From: Candidatus Acidulodesulfobacterium acidiphilum
Lineage (GTDB): Bacteria; SZUA-79; Acidulodesulfobacterales; Acidulodesulfobacteraceae
Assembly (NCBI GenBank): GCA_008534395.1
Contig: SHMQ01000005.1
Coordinates: 48,851-112,850, forward strand
Length of the DNA stretch: 64,000 nt
Direction of reading: 5' to 3'
The notes under the pieces are model-generated. The model was not told where the DNA came from. It worked only from the letters and a program-made list of their open reading frames with translations, and did not search any database. Shown here one piece after another: positions 52,466 to 62,247 of this stretch. The stretch's first letter is position 1, and each line of letters begins with the position of its first letter. The position numbers and the translations under genes are program-made.

Positions 52466-54574
52466 TTAGCGCCTGTCGTGCGCTAATCCTATAATTTGAT
52501 AAATATCGTCAAATCCGTTTTCCGCCAAATAATTTTTTAATCCGGCGGAAATTTCCGGTATTATTTTTGGATTTACGAAAGAGTAAGTTCCCACGGCTAC
52601 GGCGGTAGCTCCGGCGAGAAAAAATTCAACCGCATCCTGCCACGAACTTATGCCGCCCATTCCTATAACGGGGATTCTTACGGCATTATAAACGTCGCCG
52701 ACAAGCTTAATGGCGACGGGTTTAACGGCCGCTCCGGAAAGGCCTCCGTAACCCCTGCTAAGTTTGAATTTTTTGGTTTTTATGTCTATGCTAGCCGCAG
52801 GCAAGGTATTTATCAAAGAAATAATATCTGCTCCGGCTTTTTCGCAAACTTCGGCTATAAAAGATATATCGTTTACCATAGGGGTCAACTTTACTATTAA
52901 AGGAATTTTTCCGCCGGTACTTTCCTTGACGGAAGAAACGAGTTCATATACTACTTCCGGATCGGAACCGAAAGACCTGCCGCCTTCTTTTATATTCGGG
53001 CATGAGATGTTTGCTTCTATAGCGCTAATACCTTCCGTTTCCCCCAATTTTTTTGCGAGCTCTGCGTATTCTTCTATACTGCTCCCGTAAAAATTAACTA
53101 TTACCGGTTTATTTAAAGTTTTTAAAAAAGGCATTTTAGCTTCTATAAATTTATCGTATCCGACGTTCTGAAGCCCTATCGAATTAATCATGCCGCATGA
53201 AGTTTCGCAAATTCTGGGCATTTCGTTCCCTTTAGAAGGACTGAGGGATATTCCTTTGGTAACAAGCGCTCCGAAATTATTATATTCTATTATTTCAAAG
53301 AATTCTTCTCCATATCCGAACGTACCTGAAGCAGGCATAACGGGATAGTCTAATTTTAGGTTTCCGAGTTTTACCGAAATATCGGGAGAAACAATTTTAA
53401 CGCCGTCTTTGAGCGATGAATATGCGGAAGCGTTGCTTCGTTCAACTATCGAAGACTGCTCTGCGGCGGTTTCGCGGCCTTTACCCGTTTTTCCCGCTTT
53501 GTTTATAGAACTTGATGGATTTTCGTTTTCGGAAATGAAAATTTCGGAGGCGTAAAAAACGGGGCCGTCCTTACATACTCTTTTATACTGAAATTCAACG
53601 CTTTTGCCGCTGACGCCGGAATTTGCGCCGTCGTTTATGCCGTCACATACAGGGGGTTCCGATATGTTATCTTTAATATTATCGGTTTCGGATATATCTT
53701 CATTTAAGTTTTTATTAACGGAAGATTTGGATATATTGCCGGCATTATTATCGGGTTTAGTTTTAACTACGCATCCTAAACATACGCCTATACCGCATCC
53801 GAAACTTTCTTCAAGCGATACCTGCAGTTTTCCGGAAAGTCCGTCCGTATATAATCTGGAAATTAGCGAATTAAGCATAGGTTTAGGTCCGCAGGCATAA
53901 AAAGACGTATTTTCTAAATTTTTATAAACGTCTATATTTTCGTAAAGCAGATCTACGATACTGCCTTTGTAGCCGAAAGAGCCGTCGTCGGTAGCAAAGT
54001 AAACTTCGTCGAACATAGCATGAATGCTGTGCCTGAAATAAAGTTCTTCGGCTTTTTTAGCTCCGTAGTATAAAACGGTTTTAACATAATTTACTGAATT
54101 TTCGGAATTTACCGATTCCTCGTCCTGCACCGTAGATTGAGCGTCTGCAGATAACGATTCTCCTAAAAAAAGCGGAATAGTATTCAAAGGCGCTATACCT
54201 ATACCTCCTGCAATAAGAACGTTAATACCCGCGTTTTTGTTTTTTTTATTTAAACTAAATCCGTTTCCCAAAGGACCCGTAACGTCTAAATAAGTTCCTT
54301 CCTTAATATTGCTCAATATCTCCGTGCCTTTTCCGAAAACTCTGTATAAAATTTCAAATTCCGAATCGTTAAATTTATTGAATATCGAAAAAGGCCTGCT
54401 CAAAAGAGGATTCAGTCCGTCGGGGTTAATTTTAACCATAACAAACTGCCCCGGTTTAAAATTTGCCGCGATAAAATCGTTTTTTATTCTTAAAATATAA
54501 GTGCCTTCGGTATCTTTTATTTTTCTATTTACGGTAACGAGACATTTTTCGCTTACGATTCTTTTACCATGCAT
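52466..54574 (-). CDS. pyrK-pyrD: Fused dihydroorotate dehydrogenase: PyrK electron-transfer part plus PyrD class 1B
   Basis: A 702-residue fusion. Residues 1-340 are the PyrK-type FAD/2Fe-2S reductase with RPFSIF (FAD), GGIGIAPL (NAD) and C260-C265-C268 of the iron-sulfur cluster; the fourth ligand is Cys334, giving a 65-residue loop instead of about 12-15. Residues 396-702 are PyrD 1B with ASGTFGYG, the catalytic Cys in EANISCPN and GMGGISSW. PyrK passes electrons from PyrD's FMN to NAD. Normally these are two separate genes. It starts 22 bases inside the end of rimI. Confidence 0.92.
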   Translation of the reverse strand: MHGKRIVSEKCLVTVNRKIKDTEGTYILRIKNDFIAANFKPGQFVMVKINPDGLNPLLSRPFSIFNKFNDSEFEILYRVFGKGTEILSNIKEGTYLDVTGPLGNGFSLNKKNKNAGINVLIAGGIGIAPLNTIPLFLGESLSADAQSTVQDEESVNSENSVNYVKTVLYYGAKKAEELYFRHSIHAMFDEVYFATDDGSFGYKGSIVDLLYENIDVYKNLENTSFYACGPKPMLNSLISRLYTDGLSGKLQVSLEESFGCGIGVCLGCVVKTKPDNNAGNISKSSVNKNLNEDISETDNIKDNISEPPVCDGINDGANSGVSGKSVEFQYKRVCKDGPVFYASEIFISENENPSSSINKAGKTGKGRETAAEQSSIVERSNASAYSSLKDGVKIVSPDISVKLGNLKLDYPVMPASGTFGYGEEFFEIIEYNNFGALVTKGISLSPSKGNEMPRICETSCGMINSIGLQNVGYDKFIEAKMPFLKTLNKPVIVNFYGSSIEEYAELAKKLGETEGISAIEANISCPNIKEGGRSFGSDPEVVYELVSSVKESTGGKIPLIVKLTPMVNDISFIAEVCEKAGADIISLINTLPAASIDIKTKKFKLSRGYGGLSGAAVKPVAIKLVGDVYNAVRIPVIGMGGISSWQDAVEFFLAGATAVAVGTYSFVNPKIIPEISAGLKNYLAENGFDDIYQIIGLAHDRR

Positions 54575-55134
54575 AAAGCATCTTCTCCGTCGTCTTCATA
54601 ATAGTTTTTTCTTAACATAAATATCTTAAACCCGAATTTTTTATATAAATTAATTGCGGCAATGTTTGAGGTTCTGACTTCAAGAAAGAAATGTTTTATT
54701 CCGGCTTCCGAATTTTTTTTTATTACCCTGCTTAACATCAGAGAGCCTATGCCTTTAGACTGCATTTCTTTGGAAACCGTGATATCGAGTATATGCATTT
54801 CGTCTATAACGTTATAATAAATAAAAAAACCGACGATTAATGATTGTAATCCTATTTTTAAGGCGGGTTCAATATCTTTTTCGGTGAATTTTTTTAAAGC
54901 AAGACGCTTATCGCCGCCGTCCGCAGAGCCGGAATCGGAATAACATATTAAAAAACCCGAACCTTCGCGTTTTAATTCTTCGTCAAACATTGTTCTGTTC
55001 CATATGGTCTGAGAAGACTGCATATGTATATCGAACATCCTACCGATGAGATATTCGGCTAGAATATCGTTCTCATCGTTATTTGCAGAAGAAGACCGTT
55101 TTAACTCTTTCAAATCTAAAAAATTTATTTTCAC
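54553..55134 (-). CDS. rimI: RimI-like ribosomal S18 N-acetyltransferase
   Basis: A 193-residue GNAT protein. Core motif A is VSKEMQSKGIGSLMLSRVI (about 120-138), with the acetyl-CoA Q/RxxGxG/A pattern, then FFLEVRTSNIAAINLYKKFGF and a C-terminal RKNYYEDDGEDALCM typical of RimI. It acetylates ribosomal protein S18 or other N-termini. It overlaps pyrK-pyrD and is 6 bases from the nitrilase gene. Confidence 0.9.
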   Translation of the reverse strand: MKINFLDLKELKRSSSANNDENDILAEYLIGRMFDIHMQSSQTIWNRTMFDEELKREGSGFLICYSDSGSADGGDKRLALKKFTEKDIEPALKIGLQSLIVGFFIYYNVIDEMHILDITVSKEMQSKGIGSLMLSRVIKKNSEAGIKHFFLEVRTSNIAAINLYKKFGFKIFMLRKNYYEDDGEDALCMVKES

Positions 55135-55140
55135 GTGCTT

Positions 55141-56019
55141 CTAATAATTAATAATATCTTTATACGCCATTTTATTTCGGTTTTCCATAAACGGCCAGTT
55201 TTTTCTTGCCGATTTGACTTCATCGGTATCGATATTATAAATAACGGCGCATTCATTTATTCCGGCAAAGTCGTTTATTATACTTCCGTCGGGCGAGACA
55301 CAAAAAGACTTTCCATAAAAATCTAAAGGCTTATCCCTTCCTACCCTGTTAACCCTTAAGATATACAAACCGTTAAGAAAAGCCGAGGCAGAAATAGACA
55401 AAAACCATTTGCCGTTAGTATTAAAAGCGGATGCCGTCGGCGCAAAAATAATATCCGCTCCTTTAAGCGCTAAAATCCTTGAAGATTCCGGGTAAAAATT
55501 ATCCCAGCCCATCTGTATCCCAATATTGCCGTATTTAGTTTTAAAAACCGGAATTTCGTCGCCGCTTGAAAAATAAGACTTTTCTTTATAATATTCTAAT
55601 TCCGGAAGGTGAATCTTGCGATAAACGCCGACAATTCCGCCTTCTTCGTCGATAACGGCGGAACTGTTGTAATATTTGTTTTCTAATTTTTCAAAAAAAG
55701 GAACTATTGTTACTATATTAAATCTTTTTGCCTGCTCTCTGAACAAACTTATAGTTTTTCCGTTTAAATCTTCGGCTGTTTTATAATGCGCGTCCATATT
55801 GTCGGGAGAATTATTCTGCAGAAACCAGTTCATTAAAAAAAGCTCTGGAAAGCAGACTATGCCGGCTTTATTTTTTGCCGCCATAGCCAAAAAATCTATA
55901 GCTTTCAATGCGGATGAATGTATATCCGCAGAAGGAGACATCTGTACGCCGCAAATTTTAATTCTCATATGCCCGATTCTAAATTTTAAATAATTATAAA
56001 AATTACAAAATATATACAA
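55141..56019 (-). CDS. Carbon-nitrogen hydrolase (nitrilase superfamily)
   Basis: A 292-residue hydrolase. The catalytic triad follows the family: Glu in CFPELFL (about 59), Lys in YRKIHLPE (about 136) and a position at MGWDNFYPE where typical nitrilases have Cys (for example CWDxxFPE); here the codon gives G-W-D, so the nucleophile appears to be missing. This raises the question whether the enzyme is catalytic. It precedes rimI in the operon direction. Substrate is unknown. Confidence 0.85.
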   Translation of the reverse strand: MYIFCNFYNYLKFRIGHMRIKICGVQMSPSADIHSSALKAIDFLAMAAKNKAGIVCFPELFLMNWFLQNNSPDNMDAHYKTAEDLNGKTISLFREQAKRFNIVTIVPFFEKLENKYYNSSAVIDEEGGIVGVYRKIHLPELEYYKEKSYFSSGDEIPVFKTKYGNIGIQMGWDNFYPESSRILALKGADIIFAPTASAFNTNGKWFLSISASAFLNGLYILRVNRVGRDKPLDFYGKSFCVSPDGSIINDFAGINECAVIYNIDTDEVKSARKNWPFMENRNKMAYKDIINY

Positions 56020-56070
56020 TATATAATATTATATATTGTATATATTATTTAATATATTTACAATCTGCCG

Positions 56071-57912
56071 TCAAGCCTTAAGAAGTCCTCTGGATTCTTT
56101 TTTTCTGTCGTTCTCCGTTAATATTTTTTTTCTAAGGCGTATAGATTTAGGCGTAAACTCTACAAGTTCGTCGTCTTCTATGAATTCTAAGGCATATTCT
56201 ATCGACAGCCTTATAGGCGGAGTAAGCGTTATCATTTCGTCGGATGCCTTCGACCTCATATTTGTAAGCTGTTTTTTCTTGCAGGGATTTACCGTTATAT
56301 CTCCGGGCTTGGAATGTATTCCTATTATCATCCCTTCATAAACTTCGTCCTGCGGAGAAACGAAAAGGCTTCCTCTGTCCTGTAGATTATATAAACCGTA
56401 AGAGTTGGCTTCTCCGTTTTCCATGGAAATCATTACTCCGTTTTTCCTGGGGGAAATATCGAAAGCATATTCGTCGAACTTATAAAAATTATGGTTCATC
56501 GTGCCGGTACCTTTAGTCATAGTGAGAAATTCATTATGAAATCCCATTATGCTTCTTGAAGGTATTACAAACTCAAGGTAGGTATTGCCGTTATCGTCCT
56601 TAGTCATATCGAGAAGATTGCCTTTCATGGATGAAAGCCTTTCGAGCACTCCGCCGGTAAATTCGTCTTTTACCGTGATATACAAAAGCTCGTACGGCTC
56701 CATTTTCTTTCCGTCTATCTCTTTTATTACGCCTTTAGGTTTAGAAACGGCAAACTCAAAACCTTCTCTTCTCATTTTTTCGATTAAAATAGAAAGATGA
56801 AGAAGACCTCTGCCGTAAACGTCGAATACCGTTTCGTCTCCTGTTTCGACGACTTTTAATCCGACGTTGTTAGAGACTTCCTTAAACAGCCTTTCCCTTA
56901 ACTGCCTCGTAGTTACCAATTTTCCCTCTTTTCCGCAAAAAGGGCTTTTGTTTACTATGAAGTTAACGAGTATTACAGGTTCGTCTATTTTTATTCTCTG
57001 CAAAGGCGCTATCGGTTTGTCGTTAACTATATAATCTCCGGCATTTACGCCGGTCAAACCTGCTACTAAAGCAATGTCGCCCTCGTTAATTTCATCGGTT
57101 TCCGTTCTTTTTAATCCGTCGAAAAGAAAAATCTTGTTAGGTTTTGTTTTTATCAATTCATCCTTGGCATTATAAAGATAAACCGAATCGTTTACTTTAA
57201 GTTTTCCGGCCTTAACTATGCCGATAGCCGTAGCTCCGAGAAAATCGTCGTGGCCTATGCTCGTGACTAAAAATTCAAGTTCCGGTTTATTAAGTATGGG
57301 CGGATGAGGTATAAAATCTATTATTGCATCGAAAAGTGGATTAAGCTTGTCTTTAAACCTTTCCTCTCCTTGAACTTTTAAATCTTTAATAGCGTAACCT
57401 TCTTTTGCGGAAGCATAAATTACCGGAAAATCTAAATTTACGTTTTCCCCGCCGAGTTCCAAAAAAAGATCGTAAACCATTTCCAGTACTTCTTCCGGTC
57501 TCGCTCCGGGTCTGTCTATTTTATTAATGACAAGAAGTACGTGAAGGTTGTATTCAAAGCATTTTTTAAGAATAAATCTGGTCTGCGGCATAGGTCCGTC
57601 GAAAGCGTCTACTAAAAGCAGAACTCCGTCCACCATTGCAAGCACTCTTTCTACTTCACTGCCGAAATCTCCGTGGCCGGGAGTATCTACTATGTTTATT
57701 CTGTAATCTTTATATTTAATGCCGGTGCATTTCGATAAAATAGTTATTCCTCTTTCTTTTTCTAATTCGTCGCTGTCCATCGCCCTTTCGGAAAGAGCCT
57801 CGAAGTCTCTTTTGCTTATACTTTCCTTTAACATTTTGTCGATAAGAGTCGTTTTACCGTGATCGACGTGGGCAACTACGGCTATATTTCTAATTTTTTC
57901 TTGAAAATTCAA
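56071..57912 (-). CDS. typA: GTP-binding translational factor TypA/BipA
   Basis: A 613-residue ribosome-associated GTPase. G1 is [11 protein letters not shown]2 region SKCTGIKY, G3 [11 protein letters not shown] and G4 [14 protein letters not shown]-terminal EF-G-like and TypA-specific domains follow with [20 protein letters not shown]. It acts in ribosome assembly and stress growth. The 613-residue length is normal. A cold-shock gene lies upstream on the same strand with its own terminator. Confidence 0.98.
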   Translation of the reverse strand: MNFQEKIRNIAVVAHVDHGKTTLIDKMLKESISKRDFEALSERAMDSDELEKERGITILSKCTGIKYKDYRINIVDTPGHGDFGSEVERVLAMVDGVLLLVDAFDGPMPQTRFILKKCFEYNLHVLLVINKIDRPGARPEEVLEMVYDLFLELGGENVNLDFPVIYASAKEGYAIKDLKVQGEERFKDKLNPLFDAIIDFIPHPPILNKPELEFLVTSIGHDDFLGATAIGIVKAGKLKVNDSVYLYNAKDELIKTKPNKIFLFDGLKRTETDEINEGDIALVAGLTGVNAGDYIVNDKPIAPLQRIKIDEPVILVNFIVNKSPFCGKEGKLVTTRQLRERLFKEVSNNVGLKVVETGDETVFDVYGRGLLHLSILIEKMRREGFEFAVSKPKGVIKEIDGKKMEPYELLYITVKDEFTGGVLERLSSMKGNLLDMTKDDNGNTYLEFVIPSRSIMGFHNEFLTMTKGTGTMNHNFYKFDEYAFDISPRKNGVMISMENGEANSYGLYNLQDRGSLFVSPQDEVYEGMIIGIHSKPGDITVNPCKKKQLTNMRSKASDEMITLTPPIRLSIEYALEFIEDDELVEFTPKSIRLRKKILTENDRKKESRGLLKA

Positions 57913-57943
57913 TTATTTATCCTCCGATTTTTTTAAATAAAAA

Positions 57944-57976
57944 TACCCCAATAAATTTAATTTATTTACTGGGGTA
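57944..57976 (-). terminator. Terminator between cold-shock gene and typA
   Basis: A hairpin with TACCCCA(A)TAAA arms (57944-57955 and 57961-57976, one bulged base) is followed on the minus strand by TTTTTATTT, before the typA start. It ends the cold-shock transcript. Confidence 0.7.
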
Positions 57977-58105
57977 AATGATTTTAAAACGGTATGCTTT
58001 TATTCGCTTGCTAACTTATATATATTATAATTTTTATTATTTTTTAATTATATTATTTTTAATGCAAGTGGCGCGCATACTCCGCTTAAAACGATAAACT
58101 AAGGA

Positions 58106-58309
58106 TTAACCCTTGGTTACGTTGACAGCCTGCGGTCCTTTTGCACCGTTGGTGATTTCGAACTCTACTTTCTGTCCTTCCGTTAAGGTTTTAAAACCGT
58201 CCTGCGAAATTGCAGAATAATGAACGAAAACATCAGGTCCATTTTCCTGTTCGATAAAACCAAAACCTTTACTGTCGTTAAACCACTTCACTTTCCCTTG
58301 GTACCTCAT
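58106..58309 (-). CDS. Cold-shock protein (CspA family)
   Basis: A 67-residue OB-fold RNA chaperone. KGFGFI (RNP1, about 14-19) and VFVHYS (RNP2, about 27-32) are complete, with GKVKWFND at the start. GAGAAG lies 8 bases before the ATG and a leader of over 100 bases precedes it, as is common for cold-shock control. Single-copy position before typA. Confidence 0.97.
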   Translation of the reverse strand: MRYQGKVKWFNDSKGFGFIEQENGPDVFVHYSAISQDGFKTLTEGQKVEFEITNGAKGPQAVNVTKG

Positions 58310-58453
58310 ACTTAACTTCTCCTTGAATCTTAAGCCGCTGTTTAAATAACGACGGCTTGTAAATTAATAATATCGGCTTTTATCTAAACAACTAGATAAA
58401 ATAACCGTAATACAAAGTTTAAACTACTGCATAAATAATGTCAAGCTATTTTT

Positions 58454-59218
58454 TTAACTGCTGTTTTTAACTCCGTATTTCCTTTGACGTACGACTTCAT
58501 ATGCGGCAACCGCAAAACTTACGGATGCGTTAAGGGAATTAACGCCTCGTTCCATCGGAATTTTTAAAATCCTGTCGCAGTTTTCGGCAGTAAGACGCCT
58601 TAAACCGCTTCCTTCGGAACCTACGACTAATGCTAAGGGCAGGTTAAAATCCATATCGTATACAGTATCTTCCGCATCCCCCGAAAGTCCGGCTACCCAT
58701 ATGCCTCTCTTTTTTAAATCCGCTATAGTTCTGGAAATATTCACGACGCGGACCACGGCGACATAAAATAAGGCTCCCTGAGAAACATAAGCCGCCGAAG
58801 AAGTTATACCGACGGAATTTGCCTTAGGTATTATAATTCCGGATACTCCTGCTCCGTTTGCAGTTCTTATTATCGAGCCGAGATTCTGAGGGTCGGTTAT
58901 TTCGTCCAAAATTAGATAAAACGGTTTGCCTGTATTTTGTTCGGATTTATTTAATAAATTTTCATAATCCGATTCGGTATATTCGGCAACGGCGGCTATG
59001 CCCTTTATGAAAGCTTCCTTGCCGAACTCTTGCAGAAAAGAGGCATCTTTTTTTGAATAAATATTTATATTTTTATCTTTTGCGATATTAATAAAGCTTT
59101 TATCCGCTATGCCGCTTTTGTATTTTTTTTCAGTTATATAAACGCTGCCGCCTTTTTTAATACTGCCCGAAAGAATTGCTTCCCTGACCGTATTTACGCC
59201 GTAAACTATTAATTTCAT
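58454..59218 (-). CDS. rlmB: 23S rRNA (guanosine-2'-O-)-methyltransferase RlmB family
   Basis: A 254-residue SpoU-type enzyme. An N-terminal substrate-binding domain (about 1-85) leads into the SPOUT knot: DEITDPQNLGSIIRTANGAGV (motif 1, about 106-126), VVGSEGSGLRRL (motif 2, about 204-215) and IPMERGVNSLNASVSFAVAAYE (motif 3). It methylates G2251 or a related site. It overlaps the pyrF stop by four bases. Confidence 0.95.
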   Translation of the reverse strand: MKLIVYGVNTVREAILSGSIKKGGSVYITEKKYKSGIADKSFINIAKDKNINIYSKKDASFLQEFGKEAFIKGIAAVAEYTESDYENLLNKSEQNTGKPFYLILDEITDPQNLGSIIRTANGAGVSGIIIPKANSVGITSSAAYVSQGALFYVAVVRVVNISRTIADLKKRGIWVAGLSGDAEDTVYDMDFNLPLALVVGSEGSGLRRLTAENCDRILKIPMERGVNSLNASVSFAVAAYEVVRQRKYGVKNSS

Positions 59219-60054
59219 ATTTTTTGCGTCTTGACGTTGTTTTTTATATCGGCATAAATTTTATCGAAAGCATAGGCGGGATCCGCAGCTCCGGTTATTT
59301 CTCTGCCTATTACTATATAATCGGCTCCGGCGTTAAAAGCCTCGGAAGGCGTCATTACTCTTTTCTGGTCGTCTTTGGAATTATTAGCGCAGTTCGTTAT
59401 TTTATTACCGCTTCCGGTTTTCGTTCTTATGCCGGGCGTTAAGGTTTTGAAATCGTTCCCGAACGTTTTTTTTATATTTGACGATTCGTGACCGGAACAC
59501 ACTACGCCGTCCAGTTTTGAAATTTTAGCCAGCATGGCTAAATGAATTGCTAAAGCGGAAGATGCGCTGTTTTTGCTAACTCTGCATTCATTGCCTTTTC
59601 CTTGCATAACTTCTTCATAATCCTTATTATAATCGTAAAAAATCCGATTTATATCGCCGTCCGAAAGGCTGGTCAAAACCGTAACCGCTATAATATCTAT
59701 ATGCCTGCCTGCATCTTCCGATGCTTCGTCTGCCGCTTTTTTTGCGGCGGACATCATTTCCGTTCCACCGGAAGCATGCACGTTTATTATATCTGCGCCT
59801 AATCTACCCGCCGCTTTTACTGCTTTATAAACGGTATTCGGAATATCGTGGTATTTAAGGTCTAAAAAAACTTTACATCCGCGTTCCTTGATAAATTTAA
59901 CGCTTTTTTCTCCGCAAGAAGTAAAGAGTTCGAATCCGACTTTATAAAAAAAAGCTCTTCCTTCAAGTTTATCTAATAAATTTTTTACCGGTTTTAAATC
60001 GCCGTAATCTAAAGCAATTATTATTTTATCGTTGAAATTTACGGAATTCTTCAT
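59215..60054 (-). CDS. pyrF: Orotidine 5'-phosphate decarboxylase
   Basis: A 279-residue TIM-barrel enzyme that makes UMP. The active site DLKYHDIPNT (about 63-72) with the K-D pair, the phosphate loop TPGIR and the C-terminal YIVIGREITGA are all present. The loop between residues 120 and 175 is longer than usual (about 30 residues). It lies between ctpA and rlmB in one direction. Confidence 0.95.
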   Translation of the reverse strand: MKNSVNFNDKIIIALDYGDLKPVKNLLDKLEGRAFFYKVGFELFTSCGEKSVKFIKERGCKVFLDLKYHDIPNTVYKAVKAAGRLGADIINVHASGGTEMMSAAKKAADEASEDAGRHIDIIAVTVLTSLSDGDINRIFYDYNKDYEEVMQGKGNECRVSKNSASSALAIHLAMLAKISKLDGVVCSGHESSNIKKTFGNDFKTLTPGIRTKTGSGNKITNCANNSKDDQKRVMTPSEAFNAGADYIVIGREITGAADPAYAFDKIYADIKNNVKTQKI

Positions 60055-61398
60055 TTAATTTAATTTAGTGCCGGTATTCTTAATAACGTTCCAGCTCTTT
60101 AACAGCTCGTATGCAAACCTGAATTGATTATCCTTTTTGAAATAAACGTTAAAGGTTTTATATTTATCTTTATCCCTGTTTGCTATATTTTTGTTTTCCG
60201 GATTTTTAAAATGATGCATTAAGTCGACTTCCCTTAGTTTTCTCAAAGGTTTTACGAATATGAAATCTTTAGAGCTGTGAACGTAAAAATTAGGTATTAC
60301 GCCGGTATCTTGAACGGATACCCCGTTTGGAAGAAAATAAAAAGCCGTCGTAAGCCCCATGCCGGTATCGTCTGGCAGAGTAAATATCGTCTGAACCGAA
60401 CCTTTGCCGAAAGTTTTAGTGCCTACTATTATTGCGCGTTTATGAACTTGTAAGCTGCCCGCCGTAATCTCGGCCGCGCTTGCCGTTCCGGCATTTACAA
60501 GAACGACTATAGGATAATTAGGCTGTATATGTTTACCCAATGCATAATATTTTACGTCTTGAGACTTTATTCTGCCTTTTGTATAAACTATAACTCCACT
60601 TTTTATAAAATCGCTGCATACCTTTACCGCTTGATTCAACAATCCTCCGGGATTGTTCCTGAGATCCAGTATAAGTCCTTGAATGCCGTGTTCTTTAGCG
60701 CTTATAATCTTCAAAGCCTTCAAAAGCTGCGAATTAGTATGCTCCTGAAAACTTGAAATTCTGACATACGCTATGTGATGCGGAAGAATCATATAGGTTA
60801 CGCTTTTAAGCAATATTTTTTCTCTAGTCAATACGAATGTTTTCGGTTTTTTAAATCCCTTTCTGTTTATTAAAAGCGTAACGGAAGTCCCTGCTTTTCC
60901 GTGCAAAAGCTTAACTGCTTCCATAATATTCATGCGATACGTTGAAATACCGTTAATTTTTTCTATGACGTCGCCTGCTTTTATTCCTGCGTTTGCGGCG
61001 GGAGAACCGTCTATCGGCGAAATAATAACGACGTATCCTTTTCTGGTAGATATTTTTACGCCTATGCCTATAAATTCGCCGGACGTTTCTGATTTCATCT
61101 GCCTGAATTCGCTGGGAGTTAGAAAATAGGTGTGGGGGTCAAGAGTAGATATCATGCCTTCCACCGCTCCAAATATAAGTTTTTTCGACGGCTCTTTTTT
61201 TATATAGTCGTTTTTTATCAACGCGTAAACTTTTGAAAACAGCCTTAAATTTTTAACGGTATTTGAATTAAATTTTTTAACGGCGGCTTTATGTTCGGTC
61301 TTTGCTGCGGCATAAACTTTTACGCAATTTACGGAGGATATAGATAAAATAAATAATGCCGAAAACAAAAATATTAAGCGGTATTTTATGTTGGACAT
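60055..61398 (-). CDS. ctpA: Carboxy-terminal processing protease CtpA (S41)
   Basis: A 447-residue periplasmic serine protease. It has a signal peptide (about 1-31), a PDZ domain (about 90-175; GIKAGDVIEKING) and the S41 core with catalytic Ser in NAGTASAAEITAG (about 305-317) and Lys in TKTFGKGSVQ (about 335). CtpA cuts C-termini of secreted proteins and affects peptidoglycan hydrolases. The partner coiled-coil gene precedes it by 11 bases. Confidence 0.95.
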   Translation of the reverse strand: MSNIKYRLIFLFSALFILSISSVNCVKVYAAAKTEHKAAVKKFNSNTVKNLRLFSKVYALIKNDYIKKEPSKKLIFGAVEGMISTLDPHTYFLTPSEFRQMKSETSGEFIGIGVKISTRKGYVVIISPIDGSPAANAGIKAGDVIEKINGISTYRMNIMEAVKLLHGKAGTSVTLLINRKGFKKPKTFVLTREKILLKSVTYMILPHHIAYVRISSFQEHTNSQLLKALKIISAKEHGIQGLILDLRNNPGGLLNQAVKVCSDFIKSGVIVYTKGRIKSQDVKYYALGKHIQPNYPIVVLVNAGTASAAEITAGSLQVHKRAIIVGTKTFGKGSVQTIFTLPDDTGMGLTTAFYFLPNGVSVQDTGVIPNFYVHSSKDFIFVKPLRKLREVDLMHHFKNPENKNIANRDKDKYKTFNVYFKKDNQFRFAYELLKSWNVIKNTGTKLN

Positions 61399-61409
61399 GC
61401 TTCACCTCT

Positions 61410-62168
61410 TTATTTTATTATTTGGAATATTACACCGCTATTGCGGGATTTATTTTTTAAATTCTTAATCAATTTTATAACTTTACGTTTTAAAAGTCTA
61501 TTCTTTTTATTGTCTCTGCTATTATTTCCGGGTTTTTTAGATTGGTAACCGTTATAATTTTTATCTTTTTTCATTTTTAACGACTTTATATATATATTTA
61601 AACCTGCTATCAATTGTTTGAACCTTTTTTTAGAGCGTTTTACGCCGTTAACGTCGGCAATAAGACTGTTTTGTTCGTTTTTTAAATATTTTTTTAATCT
61701 TAAAAATTTATTTTTTCGCCTGACGAGTTTTAAGAGTTTTGTTTCTTCTTTTTTTAGTAAATTTTTTAACTGATAATTTATTATATAGGCATTGCTTTCG
61801 TTTTTAAACGGCGTTATTCCGTCTAACTTATACTCTTTGTTGATAATAAAAATTTTTTCGGTTAAATCCTCTATCAGCAGTCCGTATTTTTTTATTTTCT
61901 TTTTTATTTTTTTTATTTGCTTTTCATCATTCTTAATCTTTTTTTTCAGATTGCTTACGGCAGAATCGCTGCGCGATATTTTAGAAGATATTAAGGATAA
62001 TTCTTTTTTATAAAATGTAAGGCGTTTAATTACGGAGCTGTATTTCAAACGCGTGTTTATATTTGGCTTATGTGCGGCGAAGCTATTGCGGCAATAATAG
62101 GAAAGCGATACCGATAGAAATATCGCAAAAAAAAACAATAGTTTATTATTAATAATAATTTTCTTCAT
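61410..62168 (-). CDS. Secreted coiled-coil protein, EnvC-like without the LytM domain
   Basis: A 252-residue protein with a signal peptide (about 1-31) and long coiled coils (about 41-90, 130-170) that are very Lys-rich. In other bacteria an EnvC-type murein hydrolase activator with N-terminal coiled coil and C-terminal LytM domain is encoded just before ctpA. Here the length stops at 252, and the LytM domain is absent: no HxH or GxxxGxTG motif is seen. So it is probably a shortened, non-enzymatic form that could still organise amidases. This is an inference from context. Confidence 0.65.
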   Translation of the reverse strand: MKKIIINNKLLFFFAIFLSVSLSYYCRNSFAAHKPNINTRLKYSSVIKRLTFYKKELSLISSKISRSDSAVSNLKKKIKNDEKQIKKIKKKIKKYGLLIEDLTEKIFIINKEYKLDGITPFKNESNAYIINYQLKNLLKKEETKLLKLVRRKNKFLRLKKYLKNEQNSLIADVNGVKRSKKRFKQLIAGLNIYIKSLKMKKDKNYNGYQSKKPGNNSRDNKKNRLLKRKVIKLIKNLKNKSRNSGVIFQIIK

Positions 62169-62247
62169 TTATAAAAATAAAATCCAGCCACCATTTTCAT
62201 TTAATAACGCATTGAAATGATAGCTGGACGAATTTAAATCTTTAGCC

